Shown piece by piece: positions 35,199 through 44,127 of a stretch of DNA of 64,000 nt (positions are counted from its first letter, which is position 1; every line of letters starts with the position of its first letter). Below the pieces are notes generated by a model. That model was not told where the DNA came from and did no database searches. It saw nothing but the letters and a program-made list of their open reading frames with translations. Position numbers and translations under genes: made by a program. The DNA is taken from contig CAZSXU010000013.1 in the NCBI GenBank assembly GCA_964610505.1, forward strand, positions 45,765 to 109,764, in the 5' to 3' direction. This DNA comes from CAZSXU01 sp964610505. GTDB taxonomy: Bacteria; Arandabacterota; Arandabacteria; JAGLYR01.

Positions 35199-36935
35199 AT
35201 GCGGTCTCGAGTGATTTTCTTGGGATTCCTGCTTGCGGGAGTTCTGTTGGGTTTGAGCCTGCTCGTCTCTTGCGGCGGCAAGTCCGGGGAGCTGGTGGCC
35301 AAAGTGGGGAGCATCGAGATTACGGTGGAGGACTACAACCGCCAGTATCTCGCGATCTCACTGCCCCGGCGGCCCCGAAACCTGAACACGATGGAAGGCA
35401 AGAGAAGTTTTCTCAATGATATCATCAATAAGGAGATTCTGGCGTTCGAGGCGACCAAGCGGGGATTCGGCGATGATCCCGCCCTCGCCCGGACCATGAA
35501 GTTCCTCACGGACCAGCAAGTCCTCGAGGCGTTGAAGCAAATCGCCGTCGAGGACAAGATTGAGTTCAAGCCCGGGGAGCTTCGCGATCTCTACGACAGG
35601 CAGGACAAGGAGTACCACGTTCAACTGCTGGCGTTTCGCGACCGGGAGGTAGCGGAGGAAGCCCTACGAGATATCCGGGCGGGAGCCCCCTTCGGGGATT
35701 TCGTGGGGAAGTCCATATTGCCGAGCGTGGACATGGACTGGCGCACGTGGGGGGACTTTGATGACCCGCTGAACGCCGAAGTGTTCAACCTCGAGGCCGG
35801 TCAGTTCACGGACATCATTCCCGTGCCCGGCGGCGATTTGGTCGTGGCCAAGGTGGTAGGGGTCCGTCCGAAGGAGAACCTCGGCACGTTTGAGGAAATG
35901 AGGTCCCGCCTGATGGACCGGCTGGCCGAACTGAAGAGGCGAGCGCTCTTCAGAGAATGGGCGGCCGAATGCAAGGAGACGTACCGCATCGAGGTCGACG
36001 GGGAGGTCGCCGAGCGCATTCTGAGTCGATTCGTCTGGAAGGTAGATGCCGCCGGGCAGGACGTTCGGCCCGATTTCACGCCGGAGGAGGAGACTCTTGT
36101 GCTCGGAACGTATCGGGGGGGTCAGTTGACCGTCGGTGCGTTTCTCGATGAGTTGATGTTGAACCCGATAACTGCCAGGCCCGCCGCCGAGATGGGTTTG
36201 GCGGAATTCATGCGCACGATGCAAGGGATTTTGATGAACAAGGCCCTTCTCGCCGACGGGTATGCGCAGGGTTTCCACGAGAGACCGGATATTCAAAAGA
36301 AGATGGCCCGCGAGAGGGAGAAGAGAATGGTCACGACGCTTTACGACAACGTGATCCGCGGCGTGACGATTACCTCTCAGGAAGTGGAAGAGTACTACGA
36401 GGACTACAAAGACTCCTTCCGGATGCCCGAGAAGTACGAGGTGTCTCGAATCGTTACACTCACGGAGACGGGGTCGAAAAACGCGCTCTCGGAGATTCGA
36501 TCCGGAAAGTCCTTCGAAGATGTGGCGAGGTTGCGCTCCAGAGATCAGTCGGCGCCGAATGGGGGCAGGTTGAGCCCGGTCACGGTCGATGTGTTCCCAC
36601 CGCAGGTCAAGGAAGTCGTCGTTTCTCTGAAAACAGGCCAGATCGGCGGACCGGTTCTGACCGATGACGGCTGGATGCTGATCCGCCTGGACGGCCATAC
36701 GGCCGAGAGACAAATGTCATTGGAGGAAACGGAAGAGGACATTCGATCGCAGTTGCTGCAGGCCCGGCAGGCCGACGTGTTCGATGTCTGGCTGCAACAG
36801 AAGCGGCAGGAGATGGGAGTTGAGATCTTCGAAGAAGTGCTCGCCAAGATTGAGCTGGTGGCGGATCAGCCCGGATCGACGGGCGAAAGCGAAGCCGAAG
36901 GCGGAGCCCGAAGTGACGCCGGTTCCGGGACCTAG
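35199..36935 (+). CDS. PpiC/SurA-type peptidyl-prolyl isomerase lipoprotein
   Basis: This 578-residue predicted lipoprotein has a signal segment VIFLGFLLAGVLLGLSLLVS before Cys (lipobox LVSC). A SurA_N-like helical part follows (VAKVGSIEITVEDYNRQYL). Two parvulin-like segments are visible: EYHVQLLAFRDREVAEEALRDIRAG and a clearer one, KYEVSRIVTLTETGSKNALSEIRSGKSFEDVARLRS. It should act in the periplasm as a folding helper for exported proteins. An AAGGAG site precedes the ATG. It overlaps the next chaperone gene by 23 bases, so the two are co-expressed. Confidence 0.85.
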   Translation: MRSRVIFLGFLLAGVLLGLSLLVSCGGKSGELVAKVGSIEITVEDYNRQYLAISLPRRPRNLNTMEGKRSFLNDIINKEILAFEATKRGFGDDPALARTMKFLTDQQVLEALKQIAVEDKIEFKPGELRDLYDRQDKEYHVQLLAFRDREVAEEALRDIRAGAPFGDFVGKSILPSVDMDWRTWGDFDDPLNAEVFNLEAGQFTDIIPVPGGDLVVAKVVGVRPKENLGTFEEMRSRLMDRLAELKRRALFREWAAECKETYRIEVDGEVAERILSRFVWKVDAAGQDVRPDFTPEEETLVLGTYRGGQLTVGAFLDELMLNPITARPAAEMGLAEFMRTMQGILMNKALLADGYAQGFHERPDIQKKMAREREKRMVTTLYDNVIRGVTITSQEVEEYYEDYKDSFRMPEKYEVSRIVTLTETGSKNALSEIRSGKSFEDVARLRSRDQSAPNGGRLSPVTVDVFPPQVKEVVVSLKTGQIGGPVLTDDGWMLIRLDGHTAERQMSLEETEEDIRSQLLQARQADVFDVWLQQKRQEMGVEIFEEVLAKIELVADQPGSTGESEAEGGARSDAGSGT

Positions 36936-38247
36936 CCCTCTGAGGGCGCTCACCGGCTGGAAGATTCTGGGGGGGCTGATTCTCACGGTAGTGGGAGTCG
37001 GCCTTTTTCCTCTCACGGCGCGGGGCGAACTCGTGGATCGAATCGCCGCGGTGGTGGATGCCGAGCCGATCCTCGAAAGTGAAGTCGACGAAGCTGTTTG
37101 GTTGTACCGCGCTCAAATGGGGATCTCTCCCGACGATACCACCGGACTGCGTGCGTTTCGCCGCCAGGTTCTGGATCAGTTGATCGATGAAAAGCTTCTG
37201 GTGGCCAAGGCTCAGCGGGAGGGTATGACGATCGGAACCAAGGAGCTTTCGACGAGCCTGGATTGGGCGGTTCAAGAGATGCGATCCTCCTTCGGTTCCG
37301 AAGACGCGTTTCGAGACGCCCTCGAGAGGGAAGGCCTGACGGTCCAGTCGCTGAAGGACCGGTACCGCAAGACGGTTCGACAGCAGCTGCTCGCCCGCAG
37401 AGTGATGGAGATCGATCTACAGTCGAAAGTCAGGGTTGAACCGGGCGAGGTTTTGGCGTTTTACGAGAGCCACCGCGACAGCATCCCTCCGATTCCGGAG
37501 CAGATCGAGTTGCTGACCGCCCTGGTCCGCGTGGACGCGGCGCCCGAAGTCCGCAATGCGGCGCGCCGGCGGGCCGGCGCCGTGCTCGACATGATTCGCG
37601 GGGGAAAAGACTTCTCGGAAGCAGCCATGGAGTTCTCGGACGGGCCCGAGGGGCAACGCGGCGGCGATATCGGGTTCTTCCGCAGGGGGGACCTCGGGCA
37701 GGTTCCGGAGTTCGAGAATCTGGCCTTCTCGCTGGGCGTGGGGGAATGCGGAGGACCGGCGGAGACGCCTCTGGGATTCCATTTGATCCAGACCACGGAT
37801 CGGGATGACGATCGCGTGCGCGTGAGCCAGATTCTCTTTCGCCTTGAGGCTTCGAGACAGGATACCCTGAGGTCGCGACATACGGCCGATGCCGTGCGGA
37901 AGGAGATGGCGGGCGGAGCTTCGCTGGAAGCGCTGCGGTCGAGCTACGGGGAGGACGGGAAAGTCGAAGTGGAAATCCTCGGGCCCATGTCCGTCACGGA
38001 CCTCAGGTCTTTCTACCGGGACGCCGTCGGGAAGCTGGATGAAGGACAAACCAGTGACGTCCTGGCCGTCCCGGAAGGTTTCCAGGTCTTGACCTTGATC
38101 GATCGTGTCCCCGCCCGGGAGCCGAGTTTCGAGGACATTGAACCCCAGCTGAACGATCTCTTGGCCCGCAGGAGAATGGAAGAAGCCTATCGGAAGTGGG
38201 TGGCGGAGCTTCGGGAGGAGATCTACATCAAGATCATGGACGGCTAG
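36913..38247 (+). CDS. SurA-like periplasmic chaperone/isomerase
   Basis: This 444-residue SurA-type protein begins at a GTG inside the end of the preceding gene. An exported N-terminus (ILGGLILTVVGVGLFPLTA) is followed by the SurA_N motif VDRIAAVVDAEPILESEVDEA. The first parvulin domain is clear (residues about 190-300, with GQRGGDIGFFRRGDLGQVPEFENLAFSL). A second is more degenerate (VRVSQILFRLEASRQDTL...). In the family it escorts outer-membrane proteins. Two adjacent chaperones of this class suggest heavy outer-membrane traffic. Confidence 0.87.
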   Translation: MTPVPGPSPLRALTGWKILGGLILTVVGVGLFPLTARGELVDRIAAVVDAEPILESEVDEAVWLYRAQMGISPDDTTGLRAFRRQVLDQLIDEKLLVAKAQREGMTIGTKELSTSLDWAVQEMRSSFGSEDAFRDALEREGLTVQSLKDRYRKTVRQQLLARRVMEIDLQSKVRVEPGEVLAFYESHRDSIPPIPEQIELLTALVRVDAAPEVRNAARRRAGAVLDMIRGGKDFSEAAMEFSDGPEGQRGGDIGFFRRGDLGQVPEFENLAFSLGVGECGGPAETPLGFHLIQTTDRDDDRVRVSQILFRLEASRQDTLRSRHTADAVRKEMAGGASLEALRSSYGEDGKVEVEILGPMSVTDLRSFYRDAVGKLDEGQTSDVLAVPEGFQVLTLIDRVPAREPSFEDIEPQLNDLLARRRMEEAYRKWVAELREEIYIKIMDG

Positions 38248-38284
38248 TACGTCGCACTCCGGAGTTGGCGGGTGGTGATCCTTC

Positions 38285-38554
38285 GTGAGAATGGACGTCT
38301 TTCTGAAAACAACCGGTCTCATCAAGCAACGAGCCGAGGCCAAACGGGCCTGCGAACACGGAGCGGTCACCATCTCGGGCGTTCGCGCGAAGCCCGGCAG
38401 AAGCGTGGAGGAAGGGCAGCGGATTCGAATTGCCTACCCGCGCCGCGTTCTCGAAGTGGAAGTGCTTGCCGTTCCGGAGGGCAACGTCCGCAAGTGTGAG
38501 AGGGATCGGTATTACCGCATTGTCGAGGAGCGGGAGCGAACCTGGGAAGAGTGA
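38285..38554 (+). CDS. S4-domain RNA-binding protein (Hsp15/RqcP-like)
   Basis: This 89-residue protein is essentially one S4 domain: MDVFLKTTGLIKQRAEAKRACEHGAVTISG, then KPGRSVEEGQRIRI. Such short S4 proteins include Hsp15 and RqcP, which act on stalled 50S subunits carrying nascent chains. Which of these functions applies here cannot be told. GTG 38285 is the track start; ATG 38291 is equally possible. It lies 37 bp after the surA-like gene on the same strand. Confidence 0.8.
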   Translation: MRMDVFLKTTGLIKQRAEAKRACEHGAVTISGVRAKPGRSVEEGQRIRIAYPRRVLEVEVLAVPEGNVRKCERDRYYRIVEERERTWEE

Positions 38555-38581
38555 CAAGGCGAAGGACGAGAACAAGAGCGA

Positions 38582-38788
38582 GCCACATGTTTCACAGATT
38601 CCGCAGGCTGGAAAGCCGCTGGGGTACGTTCTTGCCCCAACAGGGAAGAGGCTGAGTCCGGGCTCGTGGGGTGGATTACCGATCCGGCCCACCCGGGATC
38701 TTACCCGGTTCTGAATCTGCGCAATCTGCTTCTGAATCTGCGCAATCTGCGGAAAGGGCTCTCATTCTGAATCGGTGTAGTCTGTGGC
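38582..38788. repeat. Dispersed intergenic repeat (S4 gene/pdxA)
   Basis: It begins GCCACATGTTTCACAGATT and ends GTAGTCTGTGGC. Between them lies the family hairpin GTGGGGTGGATTACCGATC...CCCAC and two copies of TTCTGAATCTGCGCAATCTG near the right end. Together with short flanks it fills the 262-bp gap before pdxA. Confidence 0.7.
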
Positions 38789-38817
38789 TGGGTCCTTGAT
38801 TCTCGGTTTGAGGGCGG

Positions 38818-39837
38818 ATGGGGTCGATGACGCGCATTGCCATTACCATGGGAGACCCGGCGGGGATTGGACCCGAGGTGATCCTCAAAAGCCTTGCGAA
38901 CCCGGCCGTCTTTTCCGCCGGGCGGTTCCTCGTCGTCGGCTCCTGGTCGTGGTTTCGTCGTGAAGCGGACCGGTCGGGTTCCCCGGTGAACCTGGTTCGG
39001 GTAGGAGCGGGGGAGGCGTGGCCCGAGGATTCGGTCGGTGTTCTGGATGTGGGACCCCCGGAGGACGCGGGCGTGGTCTCGGGAAAGCCGGACCGGGGCG
39101 GGGCTCGGGTGGCGGGACGGGCGGTGGAAGTGGCGACCGGATTGGCCCTGGATGGCAAGGTCGAGGCGCTGGTGACGGCACCCCTGACCAAGATCTCCTT
39201 CGAGGAAATGGACGTTCCTCGAAAGGGCGCGGGCTGGGGGCATACGGAGTATCTGGCCTGGCGGGCCGGGGTGAAGCGCTTCGCCATGATGTTTGTCTTT
39301 GGACGGCAGCGGGTTCTTCTGGCGACGACGCACCTGCCCCTGGCCGGGGTGCCCGGCGCTCTCTCGAAAGAGAGAATTTCGGAGTGCATCGATCTTCTGG
39401 ACAAGACCCTTAAGGAATGCTTTGACGTCCGGCGACCGCGTCTCGGGGTGGCCGGTTTGAATCCGCACGCCGGAGAGAGCGGTCTTCTGGGAGACGAGGA
39501 GGCGGCGTTCGTCCGCCCCGCCGTGAAGGCCTCCGCCGCCCGGCGGATCCATGTCACGGGCCCCTACCCGGCGGACACGCTGTTCTGGCGGATGGCCCGG
39601 GGTGAGTTTGATGGGGTGGTGGCTCTCTACCACGACCAGGCGATGATTCCGGTGAAACTCATGGGGCCTGAGCGAGCCGTGAACGTGACCGTCGGGCTTC
39701 CCTTCGTTCGGACGTCGGTCAGCCACGGGACCGCCTTCGACATTGCGGGTCGCAACGTCGCTTCGGCACAGAGCATGACCGAAGCCCTCGCGCTGGCAGC
39801 CCACATGTCGGCCGGGGCGACACGGATGGAATCATGA
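38818..39837 (+). CDS. pdxA: 4-hydroxythreonine-4-phosphate dehydrogenase PdxA
   Basis: This 339-residue NAD-dependent enzyme oxidises 4-phosphohydroxy-L-threonine in the DXP-dependent route to pyridoxal phosphate. The N-terminus ITMGDPAGIGPEVILK and the metal-ligand blocks GWGHTEYLA, GLNPHAGESGLLGDEE and YHDQAMIPVKL carry the conserved histidines. SHGTAFDIAG is near the C-terminus. An ATG with a nearby second ATG (38827) leaves the exact start open. It overlaps ftsE by four bases (ATGA). Confidence 0.95.
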   Translation: MGSMTRIAITMGDPAGIGPEVILKSLANPAVFSAGRFLVVGSWSWFRREADRSGSPVNLVRVGAGEAWPEDSVGVLDVGPPEDAGVVSGKPDRGGARVAGRAVEVATGLALDGKVEALVTAPLTKISFEEMDVPRKGAGWGHTEYLAWRAGVKRFAMMFVFGRQRVLLATTHLPLAGVPGALSKERISECIDLLDKTLKECFDVRRPRLGVAGLNPHAGESGLLGDEEAAFVRPAVKASAARRIHVTGPYPADTLFWRMARGEFDGVVALYHDQAMIPVKLMGPERAVNVTVGLPFVRTSVSHGTAFDIAGRNVASAQSMTEALALAAHMSAGATRMES

Positions 39838-40493
39838 TCTCCTTCTACGGTGCAACGAAGGTGTACCCCACGGGGACGGTGGGTCTGGAGAACGGGACCT
39901 TCCGGATTCGAAAAAACGAGTTTGCGTTTCTCGTAGGATCGTCCGGCGCGGGCAAGAGCACGGTTCTCAAGCTGATCTACATGGAAGAATTCCCAACCGA
40001 GGGGCGGGTTGTCGTGGGCACGTACGCGAGCGATCGCCTCAAGTCCGGCCACGTCCCACTTCTTAGGCGAAAGGTGGGCGTGGTATTCCAGGATTTTCGT
40101 CTTCTTCTCGACCGAACGGCCTTCGACAACGTGGCCATCGCCCTCCGAGTGACGCGTTCGTCGAACAAGCGAATGAAGCAGAGAACGCTCACGTCGCTGG
40201 CCCGTGTGGGGCTTGTGCACAAGAGCAAGGAGAAGGCCTGGCAGCTGTCGGGCGGGGAGCAGCAGCGACTCGCCATCGCCCGGGCGATCGCCAACGAGCC
40301 CATGGTCGTTCTGGCGGATGAACCGACGGGAAACCTGGACCCCGAGACTTCGGTGGGCATTTTCCAGCTTCTTCGCGATATCCATCTTGCCGGAACCGCC
40401 GTGTTGGTGGCCACTCACGACGTGGACATGGTGAAACGGTTTCCTGGGCGCGTGATCCACATCGACGCCGGTCGGCTGTCGGGAGATATTTAG
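39834..40493 (+). CDS. ftsE: Cell division ATP-binding protein FtsE
   Basis: This 219-residue ABC ATPase energises FtsX at the division site. It has Walker A GSSGAGKSTVLK, the Q-loop region VGVVFQDFRLLLDRTAFDNVA (typical FtsE), signature LSGGEQQRLAIARAI, Walker B VVLADEPTGNLDPE and the H-loop VATHD. It overlaps pdxA by four bases. Unusually, a 232-bp spacer holding a repeat separates it from ftsX, whereas these genes normally abut. Confidence 0.96.
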   Translation: MISFYGATKVYPTGTVGLENGTFRIRKNEFAFLVGSSGAGKSTVLKLIYMEEFPTEGRVVVGTYASDRLKSGHVPLLRRKVGVVFQDFRLLLDRTAFDNVAIALRVTRSSNKRMKQRTLTSLARVGLVHKSKEKAWQLSGGEQQRLAIARAIANEPMVVLADEPTGNLDPETSVGIFQLLRDIHLAGTAVLVATHDVDMVKRFPGRVIHIDAGRLSGDI

Positions 40494-40514
40494 GATCGGA
40501 AAACCGACCATTGA

Positions 40515-40690
40515 TGTCACGAATCTGAATGGGCTTGAAAACGGTGAGGCAAGTCCTTGCCGGAGGGATGTTGTCCGAACATCGGGTTGCCCATGCGATG
40601 TGTGGTTTCCCGCGTGGACATCTCCAGGTGGGCCCGATACGGTTGGAACCATCTCACCGGGTTGCCGCTTGAATCCGCGCAATCCGTGGC
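40515..40690. repeat. Dispersed intergenic repeat, diverged copy between ftsE and ftsX
   Basis: The copy contains GGTGAGGCAAGTCCTTGCC (the family's small hairpin) and ends TTGAATCCGCGCAATCCGTGGC, matching the family's right end. The left end is diverged. It splits an otherwise tightly conserved gene pair. Confidence 0.55.
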
Positions 40691-40725
40691 CGCGCTCATG
40701 ATGTTGACCTTAGACGGAGCGGGAA

Positions 40726-41604
40726 ATGGCTGACATCGGATTTTCATTACGCGAAGCGATTACGGGGATGAAGCGCTCTGGACTTCTTGCCGTGGCCGCG
40801 GTGATGGTGATGTCCCTCTCGTTCCTCATGCTTGGGTTGTTCCTGCTGCTCACCGTCAACCTGCGCCACGCCGTTCACCTCGCGCAAGGGCGGGTGGAGA
40901 TCACCGCATACCTGGATGAAGGGCTAAGCGCGAAGGCCACCCATGCTTTGGCCGATTCTCTGGAGAATCTGGGCGGGGTGAAATCGGCCCGATGGGTCAG
41001 CAAAGACGACGCCCTGGCTCGATTCAAAACGGAGCTGGGCGACGACGCGGCTCTCCTGGAATCCCTGGAGGCCAATCCCCTTCCATCGTCCTTCGAGATC
41101 TCGCTATACGACGACTACAAGACGCCGGAAGGCGTGCGGACCCTGGCCGAGAGCGTGCAATCTCTGCCGGGCATCGAAGATGTAGACTCGGGACTCAGCT
41201 GGGTTGCGCAGCTGAACCGCGGCGTGGCCGTCGTTGCCATTCTGGATCTCAGTTTCGGATTGATCGTCATGTTCGCAACGGTGGTTTCCGTCGGAAGCAC
41301 CATCAAGATTGCTCTTCTGGCCCGTCGCGATACCATTCAGATTCTCAGGCTGGTGGGTGCCACGCCGGGATTCATTCGGGCGCCCTTCCTGATCGAGGGT
41401 TTGATCCAGGGGGGCATCGCCGCGGGGACCGCCGCGCTGCTCCTGTGGGGCAGCTATCGGTTCGCGACCCGCTTCCTGCCGGATCTCAGGTTCCTGACCG
41501 GAGTGTCCCTGGGTGCCTTCGTGGTCCTGGGATCCGTGCTGGGCGGAATCGGAGCGCTGGTGTCGGTCCGGGGATTGTTGAGGGAACAGGAACGCTGCCG
41601 GTAG
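40726..41604 (+). CDS. ftsX: Cell division protein FtsX
   Basis: This 292-residue four-span membrane protein is the partner of FtsE. The first span is LAVAAVMVMSLSFLMLGLFLL, then an extracytoplasmic domain (VEITAYLDEGLSAKATHALADSLENLGGV). A FtsX/MacB-type block with three spans follows (VVAILDLSFGLIVMFATVV, LIEGLIQGGIAAGTAALLLWG, GAFVVLGSVLGGIGALVSV). In Gram-negative bacteria FtsEX transmits ATP-driven changes to EnvC-type activators, and an EnvC-like gene follows 65 bp later. It starts at ATG 40726. Confidence 0.94.
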   Translation: MADIGFSLREAITGMKRSGLLAVAAVMVMSLSFLMLGLFLLLTVNLRHAVHLAQGRVEITAYLDEGLSAKATHALADSLENLGGVKSARWVSKDDALARFKTELGDDAALLESLEANPLPSSFEISLYDDYKTPEGVRTLAESVQSLPGIEDVDSGLSWVAQLNRGVAVVAILDLSFGLIVMFATVVSVGSTIKIALLARRDTIQILRLVGATPGFIRAPFLIEGLIQGGIAAGTAALLLWGSYRFATRFLPDLRFLTGVSLGAFVVLGSVLGGIGALVSVRGLLREQERCR

Positions 41605-41669
41605 GTCGTTCTTTACGCGGGGATCCCGGACCCGGCCGGCGGGTTATTCCTACAGGGGGAGCGAAGACC

Positions 41670-42854
41670 GTGTCGCCCGATCGTCCGCAAACAGGATGGT
41701 GGATCGTCCCCGTCGCTCTGATATGGATGGGGGGATTTGCCGCCGCGGGAACCCTGCAGGCCCAGAGCCAGGATCTGAAGGATTCGGTGGATCGCCTAAA
41801 GGAACTTCGTCAGGAGATGGAGGCGAATCGGCAACGGGCGAGGGAGTTGGGGGGACGGGAACAGGGCATCCTGGCGGAGATTCGCGACCTGGAGGAGAGC
41901 CTCGACCTCAGCAAGAAGATTCTGAGCGGCCTCGAGCGGCAAGAGGTCGAGCTCTTGGCGGAGCTGTCCACGACACGTTCCGCCCTGAATGAAGCTCGGA
42001 CGCGGCTCGACTGGCGCAAGGGGGAGCTGGCGAAAGCACTTCGGCAGATGTACAAACATGGAAGGTACCATTCGCTGGAGATCCTCCTCAGCTCCAAATC
42101 GTTTCCCAATCTTCTGGAGCGATTCCGGTTTCTCGGATCCGTAGCGGGGGGGAATCGGCGGCAGCTGCGTCTCGTGGAAGACGAACAGGCGCGCTACGAT
42201 CGAGTTCTCCAAACGCTTCTCCGGCGATCGGCGGATCTCGAGGATCTCAAGCGGGAGCGACAGCGGGAACAGCAGAACATGGAAACGGATGTCAGGCAGC
42301 GGACGCGGATCCTCGAGGGCGTTCGCACGGAAAAGTCTGAGTACGAACGGATGGTGGATGATCTTGAACGGTCGGCCGTCGAGATGGAGGCGCTCATCGC
42401 CCGAATGGAGGCCGAGGCCGTCCGCCGGACGGCCGTCGCATCGGGTGACTTCGAGGCCATGAAGGGAATGCTCCGGGTTCCTGTAGACGGGGAGCTGGTC
42501 GTGGGATTCGGAAAGCACCGTCACCCCAAGTTCGGTACCGTGACGTTTTCCAACGGGATCGACTACCGGGCCCGGCTTGGAGTGCCGGTGAAAGCCGTCG
42601 CCGCGGCCATCGTCGAGCACGTGAGTTGGCTGACAGGCTACGGCCAATGCGTTATATTGAGTCATGGGAAAGGCTACTACACCCTCTATGCCCACTGCAG
42701 CGAGGTGTTCGTGGACGTCGGGCAAGAGGTCAGAGAAGGTGAGAGGATCGCCTCTGTTGGAGAAACCGGTTCGCTCATCGGGCCGGCTCTGCATTTCGAA
42801 ATCCGGCAAGGCCGGAAAGCGCTCGACCCAGCCGCATGGCTGAGATCGAGATGA
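41670..42854 (+). CDS. EnvC-like amidase activator (coiled coil plus degenerate LytM)
   Basis: This 394-residue exported protein starts with GTG (site AGGGGGAG upstream) and a signal sequence ending near LQAQS. Long coiled coils (residues about 35-250) lead to a C-terminal LytM/M23 domain. In that domain the usual H-x3-D and H-x-H zinc ligands are replaced: FSNGIDYRA lacks the His and PALHFE has Ala for the first His. That is the non-catalytic EnvC pattern. The arrangement coiled coil-LytM directly after ftsEX supports an activator of cell-separation amidases controlled by FtsEX. Confidence 0.88.
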   Translation: MSPDRPQTGWWIVPVALIWMGGFAAAGTLQAQSQDLKDSVDRLKELRQEMEANRQRARELGGREQGILAEIRDLEESLDLSKKILSGLERQEVELLAELSTTRSALNEARTRLDWRKGELAKALRQMYKHGRYHSLEILLSSKSFPNLLERFRFLGSVAGGNRRQLRLVEDEQARYDRVLQTLLRRSADLEDLKRERQREQQNMETDVRQRTRILEGVRTEKSEYERMVDDLERSAVEMEALIARMEAEAVRRTAVASGDFEAMKGMLRVPVDGELVVGFGKHRHPKFGTVTFSNGIDYRARLGVPVKAVAAAIVEHVSWLTGYGQCVILSHGKGYYTLYAHCSEVFVDVGQEVREGERIASVGETGSLIGPALHFEIRQGRKALDPAAWLRSR

Positions 42855-42889
42855 ATGGGAATCGCCGGATGGAGGCCAGGGGAGACGTC

Positions 42890-43792
42890 ATGGCCGAATA
42901 CGTGGAAGTTGAATTCAAGGGAAACAGGCGGAGCGTGTTTGCCCGCCCGGAGACGTTTGATCTCGCTACCGGGGATTGCGTAGTGGTGGAGGGAGAATCG
43001 GGAACCGCAATGGGAGACGTTTCTCTCCTGGGCGGTCTGGCGGAGATGAAGGCCAGCCGCGCGACCGGGGCCAAGATTCTACGGAAAGCGTCCGAGGACG
43101 ACCTGGCCCTGAGGCAGAGAATCCGCGAACGCGAGCGGGAAGCGTTTCGAGTAGCGGAGGAGAGAATTGCACACCGCAACATGGAGATGAAACTCGTGGA
43201 CGTCGAATGCGACCTCCACACCGGAAGGCTCACCTTCTTCTTCACCGCTGCTCAGCGTGTAGACTTCCGCGCGCTCGTACGGGATCTGGCTTCCATTTTC
43301 AAGACCCGAATCGAGTTGCGCCAGATCGGCGTTAGGGATGAGGCCAAGCGATTGAGCGGTCTGGGTTGCTGCGGCCGGAAGTTCTGTTGCAGCTCCTTCC
43401 TGACGGAGTTCGAGCCGGTCACGCTCAAGATGGCGCGCGAGCAACACCTCTCTCCCAATCCGGCCAAGATTTCCGGGGCGTGCGGGCGGTTGATGTGCTG
43501 CCTCGTTTACGAGCGGGATTTCTATCGAGAGGCCGGCCGTAGACTTCCCCGGGTCGGAGCGAAGGTCTGGGTGGGTGGGCAAGAGAAAACCGTGAGCAAG
43601 GTGGATTTGTTCTCCGGAACGGTGGACGTCGTCTCCGAAGACGGGACGGTGGAACACGTTCGCGGGGAAGAGGTGAAGTCGAAAAAGGAGCGACTTCCCA
43701 GGAGAATCTTCCGCAGGCGTCCCGGCGGTCGTCAGGGCAAGCGCGCCGGGGACCGGGGCGAGAAGAAGGAAGGGGAGAAGCGCGGTGAGTGA
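42890..43792 (+). CDS. ricT: PSP1 domain protein RicT (YaaT-like)
   Basis: This protein of about 300 residues has the PSP1 C-terminal region. The cysteine-rich core is exact for the family: GLGCCGRKFCCSSFL, then FEPVTLKMAREQHLSPNPAKISGACGRLMCC. In Bacillus, RicT with RicA/RicF carries Fe-S clusters and modulates RNase Y; here that role is only inferred. The C-terminus is a long basic tail. The ATG at 42890 (AGGGGAG upstream) fits better than the 42836 ATG, which overlaps the previous gene. It overlaps the next gene by 8 bases. Confidence 0.9.
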   Translation: MAEYVEVEFKGNRRSVFARPETFDLATGDCVVVEGESGTAMGDVSLLGGLAEMKASRATGAKILRKASEDDLALRQRIREREREAFRVAEERIAHRNMEMKLVDVECDLHTGRLTFFFTAAQRVDFRALVRDLASIFKTRIELRQIGVRDEAKRLSGLGCCGRKFCCSSFLTEFEPVTLKMAREQHLSPNPAKISGACGRLMCCLVYERDFYREAGRRLPRVGAKVWVGGQEKTVSKVDLFSGTVDVVSEDGTVEHVRGEEVKSKKERLPRRIFRRRPGGRQGKRAGDRGEKKEGEKRGE

Positions 43793-44111
43793 ATTGAGTA
43801 TGGAAACATTCGAGCAGGTGGATCTTCGAGTGGCCACCATTCTGACGGCCGAGCGGGTCGCCGGCACGGATCGTCTGATCCAACTCCAGATTCGGATCGG
43901 AAACGAAGAGCGTCGGATCGTTGCGGGGATCGGCGCGAGCTATCCACCCGAGGATCTCCCGGGACGACAAATCGTGGTGGTGGCGAATCTGAAGCCGGCC
44001 GTGATCCGAGGTGTGGAATCCCGCGGGATGCTCCTGGCCGCCGTGGACGGCGAGAATACAGTCCTGTTGGAGCCGGAGACACAGGTCCCGGATGGAACGG
44101 AAATCTCCTGA
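43785..44111 (+). CDS. Stand-alone MetRS-type tRNA-binding domain
   Basis: This 108-residue protein consists only of the OB-fold tRNA-binding domain found at the C-terminus of many methionyl-tRNA synthetases (METFEQVDLRVATILTAERV, RIVAGIGASYPPEDLPGRQIVVVANL, RGVESRGMLLAA). The family also occurs as a free beta subunit or as CsaA. Here the sequence is MetRS-like and no synthetase catalytic domain is encoded nearby. In many genomes ricT is followed by full-length metG and tatD, so this may be what remains of metG at the locus. GTG start; ATG 43800 is another possibility. Confidence 0.85.
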   Translation: MSELSMETFEQVDLRVATILTAERVAGTDRLIQLQIRIGNEERRIVAGIGASYPPEDLPGRQIVVVANLKPAVIRGVESRGMLLAAVDGENTVLLEPETQVPDGTEIS

Positions 44112-44127
44112 AAAACAGAAAACCCCA

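Noticed and set aside
38701..39804. 367-codon minus-strand open frame opposite pdxA
   Set aside because: Antisense to pdxA; His/Arg/Pro-rich and without family features.
43785..44111. Secretion chaperone CsaA
   Set aside because: The residue pattern (VDLRVATILTAERV, NLKPAVIRGVESRGMLLAA) fits MetRS C-terminal domains better than CsaA.
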